Shown here one piece after another: positions 29,719 through 38,806 of a stretch of DNA of 64,000 nucleotides. Under the pieces are notes generated by a model. That model was not told the origin of the DNA. It ran no database searches and saw only the letters and a program-made list of their open reading frames with translations. The translations under genes and the position numbers were made by a program. Each line of letters opens with the position of its first letter. Positions within the stretch are counted from its first letter, which is position 1. This DNA comes from an uncultured Ignisphaera sp. (GTDB taxonomy: Archaea > Thermoproteota > Thermoprotei_A > Sulfolobales > Ignisphaeraceae): positions 248,001-312,000 of the forward strand of contig CALJEI010000002.1 of the NCBI GenBank assembly GCA_938074605.1. Direction: 5' to 3'.

Positions 29719-31917
29719 ATGCCTCTAACATCTGAAGAAGTTAAAGAAATAAGGAAGATTCTTGGCAGAGAGCCGACCACTGAAGAATTAGCTATGTTTG
29801 AAGCACAGTGGAGTGAACACTGCTCCTATAAAAGTAGTAAACTATTGCTAAAGTTTTTGCCAACCAAAGGTAAACATGTTATCATTGGCCCAGGTAGGGA
29901 TGCTCCTGCCGTTAAGGTTTTCAAAGATTGGATAGTGGTATTTAAGATTGAAAGCCATAATCATCCATCGGCTGTCGATCCATATAATGGAGCAGCCACA
30001 GGGATTGGAGGCATAGTTAGGGATATTCTATCTCTAGGTGCAAAACCAGTAGCACTCCTAGATATGTTATACATGGGTAACACAAGAAACCCACATGCAA
30101 ACTGGCTAATAAGGGGTATAGTGAAGGGTATAAGCGACTATGGTAATAGGATAGGGATTCCAACAGTAGCTGGCGATACATGGTTTGATGAAGTATTTAA
30201 TGTCCAACCTCTTGTAAACGTTGCCTGCGTAGGCATCGCTAAGTCTAATGACATTATTCTTTCATCACCACAACCAGGAGACCTTATCATATTAATGGGG
30301 AATGCCACTGGTAGAGATGGCCTACTAGGTAGTAGCTTTGCCTCTAAACCTCTCTCAGAAGATGTTGATAAAGATATTGGGGCAGTACAGGTAGGGGATC
30401 CACTAACTGAGAAACTGTTGATAGATGCTATACAAATTCTTGTTGCTAAAAAAGCTGTTAGATACATAAAGGATTTAGGGGGAGGTGGATTAACAACAGC
30501 TTTATGCGAAACAGCGGCAGACCATGGGCTAGGAGCTGTAATAAACCTCGAGAAATTGCATACAAGGCAGCATCTGACACCCCTTGAAATACTTGTGTCT
30601 GAGAGTCAGGAGAGGATGCTTATAGTTGTTGATGAGAGTAAGCTTGAATTGGTCGACGAAGTTTTATCTAAGCTAGATGTTCAATATAGTGTTATAGGCT
30701 ATTTCACAAATGATGGATTGATAAAAATTTTCTACAATGGGGCTAAAGTAGCAGAAGTACCTTCAAAAGAGCTTGCGAAACCAAGGCCTATTAGAAGAGC
30801 CTCTATACCACCACTAGAGGCTTTGAAGGGTTTAAAACCTTTCTATCAACTACCTCCTGAACCTGACTATAGAGAAGCAATCATTAAGTTAATTTCATCT
30901 CCTAACATAGCATCTAAGAGATGGATATATGAGCAGTATGACCATGAGGTAGGTGTTAGAACCGTAGTTAAGCCAGGTTTTGGGGATGCAGCTGTTCTGA
31001 GGTTCTTAGACAATAGCTTAAGGGGTATAGCTGTTAAAGGGGATGCCAACCCTAGGTACACAGCTCTAGATCCATTCAATGGTGCAGCAAATGCTGTTGG
31101 AGAATGCTTTAGAAACCTCGTAGCTGTGGGGTCAAAACCTATAGCTATTGTTGACGAGCTTAATGCTGGGAATCCAGAAAAACCTGATCATTTCTGGTAC
31201 TTCGAGATGATGCTCAAAGGAGTTGCCTGGATGGCTGAGGAGCTTAGAGTACCCGTCGTAGGGGGGAAGGTAAGTTTTTATAACGAGGATCACATGGGGA
31301 GACAGATAAAACCTACGACAACCATTGTTGGTGTTGGTAGGGTAGAGGATGTATCGAGGGTTATGACGATGGAATTTAAGGAACACTCCTCCTTAGTAGC
31401 TATTGTAGGTGTTACCTATCCTGAGCTTGGAGGAAGCGAATATCTATATAGAGTCTTCGGCCTTGAGGAAGGTGAGATACCTAAACCTAGACCAGCATCA
31501 GAACTTAGAAATGCTAAGTTCATTCGTAGAGTTATTCGCTTGGGCTATGCTAAAGCTGTTCACGATATTAGCCTAGGAGGCTTAGCCATTGCATTAATTG
31601 AGATGGCTGTAGCAGGAAGAATAGGTGTTGAAGTAGATATCTCAAAGGTGTATACGAGAGGGGTTCAGAGATTAGATGAGGTTATTTTCTCAGAAACCCA
31701 GGCGAGGTATGTTGTAGAAATCGATAGTAGGTATGTTGATGATTTTAAACATTTAGCCGAGAGAATGGGTGTAAACATAAGCATAATTGGTAGAGTAGCT
31801 GATTCAAATCAAATTGTATTCTCTTTTGGGCCAAATAATTTAGTTAATCTAGATCTCTTCACAGTAGTTGATATATACAATAGTATTCTAGAGAAAGAGG
31901 TAGAGGGTGAAGTATAG
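29719..31917 (+). CDS. purL: FGAM synthase large subunit PurL
   Basis: ATP-dependent synthase subunit of 732 residues, the short form that needs PurS and PurQ. It contains WSEHCSYKSSK near residue 30, ESHNHPSAVDPYNGAATGIGG near residue 85, and the duplicated AIRS-type halves ending in a second GGLAIALIEMA region. ATG at 29719 is preceded by GGTGGTGA and starts 1 nt after purQ ends. Product FGAM is the substrate of PurM encoded further down the operon. Confidence 0.98.
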   Translation: MPLTSEEVKEIRKILGREPTTEELAMFEAQWSEHCSYKSSKLLLKFLPTKGKHVIIGPGRDAPAVKVFKDWIVVFKIESHNHPSAVDPYNGAATGIGGIVRDILSLGAKPVALLDMLYMGNTRNPHANWLIRGIVKGISDYGNRIGIPTVAGDTWFDEVFNVQPLVNVACVGIAKSNDIILSSPQPGDLIILMGNATGRDGLLGSSFASKPLSEDVDKDIGAVQVGDPLTEKLLIDAIQILVAKKAVRYIKDLGGGGLTTALCETAADHGLGAVINLEKLHTRQHLTPLEILVSESQERMLIVVDESKLELVDEVLSKLDVQYSVIGYFTNDGLIKIFYNGAKVAEVPSKELAKPRPIRRASIPPLEALKGLKPFYQLPPEPDYREAIIKLISSPNIASKRWIYEQYDHEVGVRTVVKPGFGDAAVLRFLDNSLRGIAVKGDANPRYTALDPFNGAANAVGECFRNLVAVGSKPIAIVDELNAGNPEKPDHFWYFEMMLKGVAWMAEELRVPVVGGKVSFYNEDHMGRQIKPTTTIVGVGRVEDVSRVMTMEFKEHSSLVAIVGVTYPELGGSEYLYRVFGLEEGEIPKPRPASELRNAKFIRRVIRLGYAKAVHDISLGGLAIALIEMAVAGRIGVEVDISKVYTRGVQRLDEVIFSETQARYVVEIDSRYVDDFKHLAERMGVNISIIGRVADSNQIVFSFGPNNLVNLDLFTVVDIYNSILEKEVEGEV

Positions 31918-33303
31918 ATGTGTGGAATAGCGGGGTACATAGGTTCTAGCGATGCTGTGTCAATGATAATCTCTCTCCTCCTAGAGTTACAACATAGAGG
32001 GCAGGAGGCTAGTGGTTTAGCTATAGCATTGAACAGAGGATCCATAAGTGTAATCCATAGCAAAGGACTCATATCCGATGTATTCAACGGTAAGCTAAAT
32101 GATGAACCATCTAGGGATAACAATGTATTTGGTGGTATTGGACATGTTAGATATTCTACATCGGGTGGATACATGAACTCAGAGGTTCAACCCATTGTTT
32201 TAGGAGACAACAATTTTAAAATAGCTATAGCTTTTAATGGCACTATAGCTAACTATGATAGCTTAGCAAAAGAATTTGATATAAAGAGGGTGAGCTGTGA
32301 TACTATAGTTCTTGCTGAGTTAATATATAGGCTTGCTAGAGAAGCAGGCAACGACGTAGTTGAAGCTTTAAAGATCTTACCAAACTATGTTGTTGGAGGT
32401 TATAGCATAGCCATTCTAACATCTGAACCAAGGGTTGCTATCGCTCGTGACCCCTACGGGTTTAGGCCATTAGCAATAAGTTATATAGGTGAGGAATTTC
32501 TTTTCTCCTCCGAGACCGCAGCTCTTGAAACTCTAGGCTTTAGCTCATGGAAAGAAGTTTTACCTGGAGAAATAATTTCTTTCAATGGATCATCACTAGA
32601 GTCAACAAAAACATCGGTATCCGTTCCTATATCTCCATGTGTCTTTGAGTATGTATATTTTTCGCGTCCAGACTCTGTATTCAATGGTGTTAGTGTTTAT
32701 ATAGCTAGAGTTAAAATGGGTGAAGAACTTGCCTCTAAAGCTCCAGCCAACTGTGATATAGTCATACCTGTACCTGATAGCGGTAGAGCTGCTGCAATAG
32801 GATTTAGTAGAGCATCTGGTAAACCAATTGATGAAGGTATCTATGCCAATAAATACGTTGGAAGAGGCTTTATTGCCCCTCCTATGATAAGGGATACTAT
32901 TTCTAAGCTTAAGTATGGTTTTGTTAAAAGCATTATAAGTGGAAGGAAAATTGCCTTAGTAGATGATTCCATTGTACGTGGAACGACTTTGAAAAGTATT
33001 ATAAAAAGACTTAAGCATGCTGGGGCTAAAGAAGTTCATGTAAGGGTTGCTAGCCCACCATTCAAATACCCTTGCTTCATGGGTGTAGATGTTACATCAA
33101 GAGAAGAGCTCCTTGCATGGAGAATGGCAAGCATAGATGATATTGCTAGATCTCTAGAGGCTGATAGCATTGGATATAATACAGTTGAGGGTCTTCGAAA
33201 AGCAGTTGGTATACCATCAATATGTAGTGCATGTTTTACAGGTTTATACCCATTTCAAGGTATTGACATAGAAGATCTTGAAAATATGTTTATTAGGTGG
33301 TAA
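31918..33303 (+). CDS. purF: Amidophosphoribosyltransferase (PurF)
   Basis: Committed step of purine synthesis: PRPP plus glutamine to phosphoribosylamine. Cys2 after the initiator Met (MCGIAGYIG) is the N-terminal nucleophile after Met removal. IGHVRYSTSG and QHRGQEASG are the glutamine-binding motifs, and ALVDDSIVRGTTLKS is the PRPP loop. Cysteines in ISPCVF, YPCFMG and SICSACF occupy the positions of the [4Fe-4S] ligands of the B. subtilis-type enzyme. 461 residues. It abuts purL directly and has a GGGTGAAG SD. Confidence 0.97.
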   Translation: MCGIAGYIGSSDAVSMIISLLLELQHRGQEASGLAIALNRGSISVIHSKGLISDVFNGKLNDEPSRDNNVFGGIGHVRYSTSGGYMNSEVQPIVLGDNNFKIAIAFNGTIANYDSLAKEFDIKRVSCDTIVLAELIYRLAREAGNDVVEALKILPNYVVGGYSIAILTSEPRVAIARDPYGFRPLAISYIGEEFLFSSETAALETLGFSSWKEVLPGEIISFNGSSLESTKTSVSVPISPCVFEYVYFSRPDSVFNGVSVYIARVKMGEELASKAPANCDIVIPVPDSGRAAAIGFSRASGKPIDEGIYANKYVGRGFIAPPMIRDTISKLKYGFVKSIISGRKIALVDDSIVRGTTLKSIIKRLKHAGAKEVHVRVASPPFKYPCFMGVDVTSREELLAWRMASIDDIARSLEADSIGYNTVEGLRKAVGIPSICSACFTGLYPFQGIDIEDLENMFIRW

Positions 33304-33306
33304 ACT

Positions 33307-34578
33307 ATGAGTGGATTACTTACTGTATATGCATTTGATGAACTTTGGAGTCTACCAAATATCGTTAGATATGGGTTAATAGCTTTACAGCATAGAGGGT
33401 CACAAAAATATGTTATTTGTTTACCTAGCAATGGTGTTAAGTGTATAGAGGGAGAAGATATAGAGATATCAAATTATGCTATAGATCATTTAGCAGTGTT
33501 AGCTAGTTATAGTGATAAAGAAGATAACATATTCTATGTAGAGTCAGATAATGATAAGAGTATTGCTGTTATTGCTGAAAGATCTTGGAGTAAAATATAT
33601 GAATTCACACATGAACTTTTAAATGAGATGAAAAAAGGTGAAAGTAGTTTAGAAGCATTTAAAACTACGATACTAGCCTTCAATAAAGAATTTGATGAAG
33701 CCATCCCGTCACTTCAGATAATTACAAACTTTAGAGAGGTTATCGCTTGGCGGAATTTCCACGGGCTTACACCACTTGTTCTAGGTAGCTATGGCTTTGA
33801 TATGGCTATAGTATCCTCTGAGTCAATAGCTGTAGATATTCTTGGGGGGGATGTAAAGAAGTTTTTAGGCCCTGGCGAAGGACTCTACATGTCGAGGTAC
33901 TTAACTAAGTCTTTTTTAATAGATAAATATATTGATTGTGGTCTATGTCTCTTTGAGATGCTGTATTTAGCGAGACACGATGCTATTATCAATGGTGTAA
34001 GTGTTTATGAGTTTAGAAAAGCCATCGGTAAGGAGCTGGCTCAGTATCTTGATAAGGAGGTAGACATAGTAGTTGGTGTACCTGAAACGGCTTTACCATA
34101 TGCTATTGGGTTTGCACAAAAAATTGGTAAACCCTTTGAATTAGCCTTTGTAGCAACAGGTGGTAGAAGAAGATCTATGTTGCTTGGAGATCCTTTTGAA
34201 AAAATGGTAGCTATACATCTTAAGATGAATCCCATTAAATCAATTTTAGAGGGTAAAAGGATTGCTCTGATAGATGACAGCATGGTTACTGGAGCGACGC
34301 TAAAAACAGTTTCACAAATCCTAAGGTTTAGAATTGGTGTTAGGGAGCTACATTTATTTATAGCTTCACCACCCCTTGCATCGATTTGTCCATTCATGGT
34401 AATGAAGCTCGATGTCCAAAATCTATTAGCTGCTAATCTATCAAATGATTTAGCTAAAAGCTATCTAGAAGTAGATTCCCTTCACTGGCTCTCTAAAGAT
34501 AATGTAAATCAAGTTGCTAAGAGGTTTAGTTTAAAATTCTGTGGTAAATGCTTTGGGGTAGATTTCTTTGGTGGGTGA
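33307..34578 (+). CDS. PurF paralogue lacking the catalytic cysteine
   Basis: Protein of 423 residues, clearly a duplicate of PurF (RYGLIALQHRGSQ, FLGPGEGLYMS, ALIDDSMVTGATLKT, terminal FCGKCFG) but starting MSG instead of MCG. The glutamine-hydrolysing nucleophile is therefore replaced by serine, and the HVRYST motif is absent. The phosphoribosyltransferase half keeps the acidic DDS PRPP loop with changes (T-G-A-T instead of R-G-T-T), and several of the cluster cysteines remain. It lies 3 nt after purF and before purD. It is likely a non-glutaminase partner of PurF or an ammonia-using or regulatory PRTase (inference). Similar second copies exist in some other Crenarchaea as I recall. Confidence 0.88.
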   Translation: MSGLLTVYAFDELWSLPNIVRYGLIALQHRGSQKYVICLPSNGVKCIEGEDIEISNYAIDHLAVLASYSDKEDNIFYVESDNDKSIAVIAERSWSKIYEFTHELLNEMKKGESSLEAFKTTILAFNKEFDEAIPSLQIITNFREVIAWRNFHGLTPLVLGSYGFDMAIVSSESIAVDILGGDVKKFLGPGEGLYMSRYLTKSFLIDKYIDCGLCLFEMLYLARHDAIINGVSVYEFRKAIGKELAQYLDKEVDIVVGVPETALPYAIGFAQKIGKPFELAFVATGGRRRSMLLGDPFEKMVAIHLKMNPIKSILEGKRIALIDDSMVTGATLKTVSQILRFRIGVRELHLFIASPPLASICPFMVMKLDVQNLLAANLSNDLAKSYLEVDSLHWLSKDNVNQVAKRFSLKFCGKCFGVDFFGG

Positions 34579-34584
34579 GGTAAC

Positions 34585-36075
34585 TTGAAGGTTCTCTTGA
34601 TTGGCTCAGGTGGAAGGGAACATGCTTTAGCTAAACTTATTAAGAGGAGTTTGCTTGAGCCTAGACTGTTCATTGCCATGGATTATAGAAACCCAGGGTT
34701 GGAGAGAGAAGCTATAGAGAGAAATGGAATGGCATATATAGTTAACTTAATAGATCCTATGGCTATTGCTAAAGTAGTTGAAGAAGTTTCACCAGATCTA
34801 ATCATCATTGGTCCAGAGGAGCCTCAGTTCCATGGTGTAGTAGATGCTCTTAGGGAGAAAGGCTTTACAGTCTTTGGAGCCTCTAGGAGATGTGCTGAAA
34901 TAGAGAAAAGCAAGGTCTATGCACGAACCCTTATGTGGAGGCATAGCATCGATGGAAGACTCTACTTTAAAGCTTTTAGAAGTATCGAGGAGGCAAAGAA
35001 ATTCATTGAGTTTGCAGGCGATATCGTCATAAAGCCTGCTAGGCAAGCAGGCGGTAAAGGTGTTAAGGTTCTTAAGGATGCCCAGGCCTATTTAGCGAAG
35101 GATAGGCTAGAGGTTAAGAAGAACTATGTGGAGAAACTATTTGCGGAAATGGATAGTTATAAAGATATAGACTATAAGATACTCGTTGAGCAAAGAGTTG
35201 AAGGAGTAGAATATACTGCTATGGTTGTAACAGACGGCGAGACAGTGTTACCGCTACCACTTGTACAGGATCATCCACATGCTTTTGAATTTGACATAGG
35301 GCCTGAAACAGGTGGTATGGGGAGCATACAGGGGCCAGGCTGGTTACTACCCTTTGTAACCTTTGATGAATATAGAAAGACATTTGAAATAATCTCCAAC
35401 GTATTAAAAGTTCTACAAACAGAAGTTAGAGAACCATATGTAGGCGCATTTGCTGGGCAGATGATGTTAACAGGGTTCTGGGGTCCTACGGTAATAGAGT
35501 TCTACAGTAGGTTTGGAGACCCTGAGTTATCCAATATTATCCCGGTAGTTGAAAGCGATTTCCTTGAAATACTCGATAGAGCTGCCAATAGAAGGCTGTC
35601 TAGCGTTAAGCTAATGATAGATGAGAGTATTGTGACAATAGTTAAAGCTATTGCACCAGCTGGTTATCCAGACAACAGGAAGCTTGCTTCTGGACATCCC
35701 GTGTATATCGATGAGGCTAGGATTAGGGAGATAGGGTGTGAAACGCTATATGCAAGTGTTGAACGTAGAGCTGATGGAAAGCTTTACACCAAAGGTTCGA
35801 GAGCTATAGAGATAGTCTGTAAGGGTGATAGTTACGAGGAGGTATACAAGAAGAGTGAGTTAGCTGTTAATTTTGTCTATTCCCTCGATGGACATCCATT
35901 ATTCTATAGGAGAGACATAGGGTCTGAGGAGCTGTTAAGCAATAGAATGAGAATAGCGGAGAAGGTTAGAACTGTCTATAGATCTAGAGTAGCAAATGGT
36001 TTACTAGGTAAGATGCTGGTGTGGATCCCTGGAGAAGGAGTTTTTGACAACCCCTTAATAAGCTTCGTGAGGTGA
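34585..36075 (+). CDS. purD: Phosphoribosylamine-glycine ligase (PurD)
   Basis: ATP-grasp enzyme joining glycine to phosphoribosylamine. It has MKVLLIGSGGREHALAKL at the start, IIGPEEPQFHGVVDALR, the ATP-grasp KPARQAGGKGVKV, and FYSRFGDPELSNIIP for metal binding. At 496 residues it is longer than bacterial PurD because of a C-terminal extension. TTG at 34585 is preceded by GGGTGAGG, and the next canonical start would lose the dinucleotide-like first strand. It sits 6 nt downstream of the purF paralogue. Confidence 0.96.
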   Translation: MKVLLIGSGGREHALAKLIKRSLLEPRLFIAMDYRNPGLEREAIERNGMAYIVNLIDPMAIAKVVEEVSPDLIIIGPEEPQFHGVVDALREKGFTVFGASRRCAEIEKSKVYARTLMWRHSIDGRLYFKAFRSIEEAKKFIEFAGDIVIKPARQAGGKGVKVLKDAQAYLAKDRLEVKKNYVEKLFAEMDSYKDIDYKILVEQRVEGVEYTAMVVTDGETVLPLPLVQDHPHAFEFDIGPETGGMGSIQGPGWLLPFVTFDEYRKTFEIISNVLKVLQTEVREPYVGAFAGQMMLTGFWGPTVIEFYSRFGDPELSNIIPVVESDFLEILDRAANRRLSSVKLMIDESIVTIVKAIAPAGYPDNRKLASGHPVYIDEARIREIGCETLYASVERRADGKLYTKGSRAIEIVCKGDSYEEVYKKSELAVNFVYSLDGHPLFYRRDIGSEELLSNRMRIAEKVRTVYRSRVANGLLGKMLVWIPGEGVFDNPLISFVR

Positions 36076-36081
36076 AAGAAC

Positions 36082-37302
36082 TTGATGTTTAAGAAGAGGG
36101 AGTTCTTAACAACACCTATGTTCGGTAGCTCAGTAAAAGTAATGCTCCTAGGCGGTGGCGAGTTAGGTAAAGAGGTAGCTATAGAGGCCCAGAGGCTAGG
36201 GGTGGAAGTTGTTGTAGTTGATAGATATGATTGGGCTCCAGCGATGCACGTAGCCCACAGAAGGTATATTATAGATATGCTCAACCCTAATGCTGTTAAA
36301 GCCTTAGTAGAAAGGGAGAAACCCGATGTTATAATACCTGAGGTAGAAGCTATATCATATGAAGCTTTAGAAGAACTAGAGTCCAAAGGCTTCTTTGTAG
36401 TTCCTAACGCTAGAGCTGTTAAGATAGCTATGAATAGAATAGAGCTTAGGATGTTTGCAGCAGAACAGGTAGGCTTACCAACAACAAAGTACGCTTTTGC
36501 ATTAAACTCGGATGAAGCTGTTGAAGCATGCGATAAGGTTGGATACCCATGCTTAATAAAGCCAGAGATGAGCAGTAGTGGACATGGGCATGTGAAGATC
36601 TTAGAGTCCAATCCAAATAACATTAAGAAGGCATATGAATATGCAGTTAGTCATGCAAGGGGTAAGAGTAGAAGGGTTATTATTGAAGAATTTGTGGATT
36701 TAGAAACAGAGTTCACAGTACTCACCTATCGCTATGTAAGTGACAAAGGGGTTGAGACAGAGTCTTGCGAACCTGTTGAGCACTGGAGGTATGGAAGGTA
36801 TCACTACATAGAATCGTGGCAACCCTCAACAAAGTCTAGTGCTATACTAGAGAAAGCTAGGGAGATAGGTATTAGGATTGTTAATGCTTTAGGGGGTCTG
36901 GGGATATTTGGGGTTGAGGTGTTCTTAACCAAAGATGGAAGGGTGTTGTTCAGTGAAGTAGCTCCAAGACCTCACGATACAGGTATGGTTACTATGGCTA
37001 GCCAAGAGTTAAGCGAATTTGCTATACATGTTAGAGCCGTCCTTGGTCTACCAATACCAAAGCCTCGACTGTTATCATCAGCGGCTTCTATAGCTATTTA
37101 TACTGATAAAGAGAATCTATGGGCTCCGAGGATCAAAGGAGTTTATGAAGCTATGAATATAGAGGGGGTTGACCTTAGGGTATTTGGCAAACCGTATACC
37201 TATAGAGATAGGAGAATGGCTGTAATTTTAGCGAGAGGTGGAACAGTTGAAGAAGCATTAAATAAAGCTAGAAGGGCAGCGTCATATATAGTCATTGAGT
37301 GA
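36082..37302 (+). CDS. purT: Formate-dependent GAR transformylase (PurT)
   Basis: ATP-grasp enzyme of 406 residues that makes FGAR from GAR, formate and ATP, replacing folate-dependent PurN. It matches PurT rather than PurK: VMLLGGGELGKEVAIEAQRLGVEV near residue 20, YDWAPAMHVAHR, KPEMSSSGHGHV and the diagnostic EVAPRPHDTGMVTM. TTG at 36082 and ATG at 36085 follow GTGAGGTGAAAG, and either may be used. Its stop overlaps the start of purM. Confidence 0.95.
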   Translation: MMFKKREFLTTPMFGSSVKVMLLGGGELGKEVAIEAQRLGVEVVVVDRYDWAPAMHVAHRRYIIDMLNPNAVKALVEREKPDVIIPEVEAISYEALEELESKGFFVVPNARAVKIAMNRIELRMFAAEQVGLPTTKYAFALNSDEAVEACDKVGYPCLIKPEMSSSGHGHVKILESNPNNIKKAYEYAVSHARGKSRRVIIEEFVDLETEFTVLTYRYVSDKGVETESCEPVEHWRYGRYHYIESWQPSTKSSAILEKAREIGIRIVNALGGLGIFGVEVFLTKDGRVLFSEVAPRPHDTGMVTMASQELSEFAIHVRAVLGLPIPKPRLLSSAASIAIYTDKENLWAPRIKGVYEAMNIEGVDLRVFGKPYTYRDRRMAVILARGGTVEEALNKARRAASYIVIE

Positions 37303-38324
37303 TGCTTATGGATAACTGGAGCTATAGTAGAGCAGGTGTTGATTTATTTAAGCATAGGTCTATGCATAAGCATGCTCTTAAGCTGATTGAGGATCTAAAT
37401 AAGGAGCTAGGCTACGACATAAATGGGTTGGGAGGCTATGCAGCATCGATTAAGTTAAACAATAGATCTATTGTTCTTCATGTGGATGGTGTTGGCACTA
37501 AAACTATAGTGTTACAAAAGCTAGGCAGGCTAAGAGTAGCTGGATGGGATTGTATAGCTATGAATGTAAACGACGTTGTGTGTGATAATGCAAAACCTAT
37601 TGTTGTTGTTGATTACATAGCTATGCCCTATTCCAATGAAGAGATATTTAGGGAGGTTATCGAAGGTATTACTGATGCTGCTAAGGTAGCTAAAGTAGCT
37701 ATTCTAGGTGGTGAAACAGCTATTCTACCAGATCTTGTAAGCGGTGTTGATGTTGTATGTACTGTGCTAGCAATAAAGGAGAAAGAGAAAATTAATAGAG
37801 TTGAAATAGGAGATATAGTTGTAGGCATATCTAGCTGGGGTCTCCATGCAAATGGCTACAGCTTAGTAAGAAAAATCCTTGAAAGCAAAGGGTTGAGCTA
37901 CGAGGCTACAGTAGAAGGTATAAATTTAGCTGAAGAACTAGCGAAACCTGTAGCTATATACTCTAATCTAATGCTTGAACTTCAAGAGAAAGAATTAGTT
38001 AAGGCTGCTGCTCATATAACTGGGGGTGCTTTCTTGAAGCTAAAGAGGATAATTCGCCATGATATAGATCTAGTGCTGGAAATACCAGAACCTCCAAAGA
38101 TATTCAATGTAATTATGAAGTTAGGTAATGTACCCCTAAATGAAATGTACAAAGTTTTCAACATGGGAGTGGGAATGGTCTTAATAATCAATGAAAATAA
38201 TCTAGACATAGTTAAGAAAATAATTGAGAAATATGGCTTCACATTCTATAAGCTAGGTAAAGTTGTAGAAGGGAATGGTAAAATAATTCTAAACATAAAC
38301 AATAGGGCAGTAGCTACACTATAG
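37299..38324 (+). CDS. purM: Phosphoribosylformylglycinamidine cyclo-ligase (PurM)
   Basis: AIR synthetase of 341 residues, converting FGAM to AIR. Features: YSRAGVDLFKHRSMHKHA, LHVDGVGTKTIVLQ, AMNVNDVVCDNAKPI, GGETAILPD and AHITGGAF. The GTG start at 37299 overlaps the purT stop (GTGA); ATG at 37302 or 37308 are alternatives. It is the last gene of the purine operon. The product AIR is the PurE substrate made from the divergent gene. purB and the last two IMP steps are not in this window. Confidence 0.96.
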   Translation: MMLMDNWSYSRAGVDLFKHRSMHKHALKLIEDLNKELGYDINGLGGYAASIKLNNRSIVLHVDGVGTKTIVLQKLGRLRVAGWDCIAMNVNDVVCDNAKPIVVVDYIAMPYSNEEIFREVIEGITDAAKVAKVAILGGETAILPDLVSGVDVVCTVLAIKEKEKINRVEIGDIVVGISSWGLHANGYSLVRKILESKGLSYEATVEGINLAEELAKPVAIYSNLMLELQEKELVKAAAHITGGAFLKLKRIIRHDIDLVLEIPEPPKIFNVIMKLGNVPLNEMYKVFNMGVGMVLIINENNLDIVKKIIEKYGFTFYKLGKVVEGNGKIILNINNRAVATL

Positions 38325-38806
38325 TTTCTCTGACTCCTCTAGGTAGATCTATTAATTTCTTCAATGAATATTCCATTAGAAAGTTTATTGATAATAGATC
38401 AGTAAAAGAACTAATCAAGCCACTAATGGATAGAATGAAGTCATTTAAACTAGCTAAATTTAGTACATAACATTATCTTTCCTAACATGAACTTCCTAGC
38501 AACATGAGGTATATCAAAATATGTTAACAGATATATAATTTACATCTCTTCCGACTCGAACTGGCGGTTTTACTCCATGGCAGATGATAAAACATGTTTT
38601 AAGTTATTACCATGTGCATGGTAAATCAACGGTTTTCATTGTAAAATGGGTCTTGAAGAAGGTAGTGTATGTAATAAACATCATTATTATATGAAAGCAT
38701 CTTTTTATGATAAGCTTGAACACTTTATTAAGAAAGCCTCTAACACACTTAATGCGAATTCAAATAAAAAAGAATTGATTGATATAAAAATGTGTATGAT
38801 GTGGTT
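38325..38806. other. Intergenic region after the purine operon
   Basis: About 480 AT-rich bases between purM and the convergent MFS gene. The only coding-like stretch is a plus-strand open frame at 38330-38470 (about 46 codons, reading FFNEYSIRKFIDNRSVKEL in its middle) that lacks ATG, GTG or TTG at its head and could start only at CTG. It has no SD. I cannot assign it. The rest shows no RNA or repeat. Confidence 0.4.

Noticed and set aside
36082-37302. PurK assignment to partner the class I PurE
   Set aside because: The EVAPRPHDTGMVTM and VMLLGGGELGKEVAIEAQRLG sequences are PurT-type; PurK motifs are absent.
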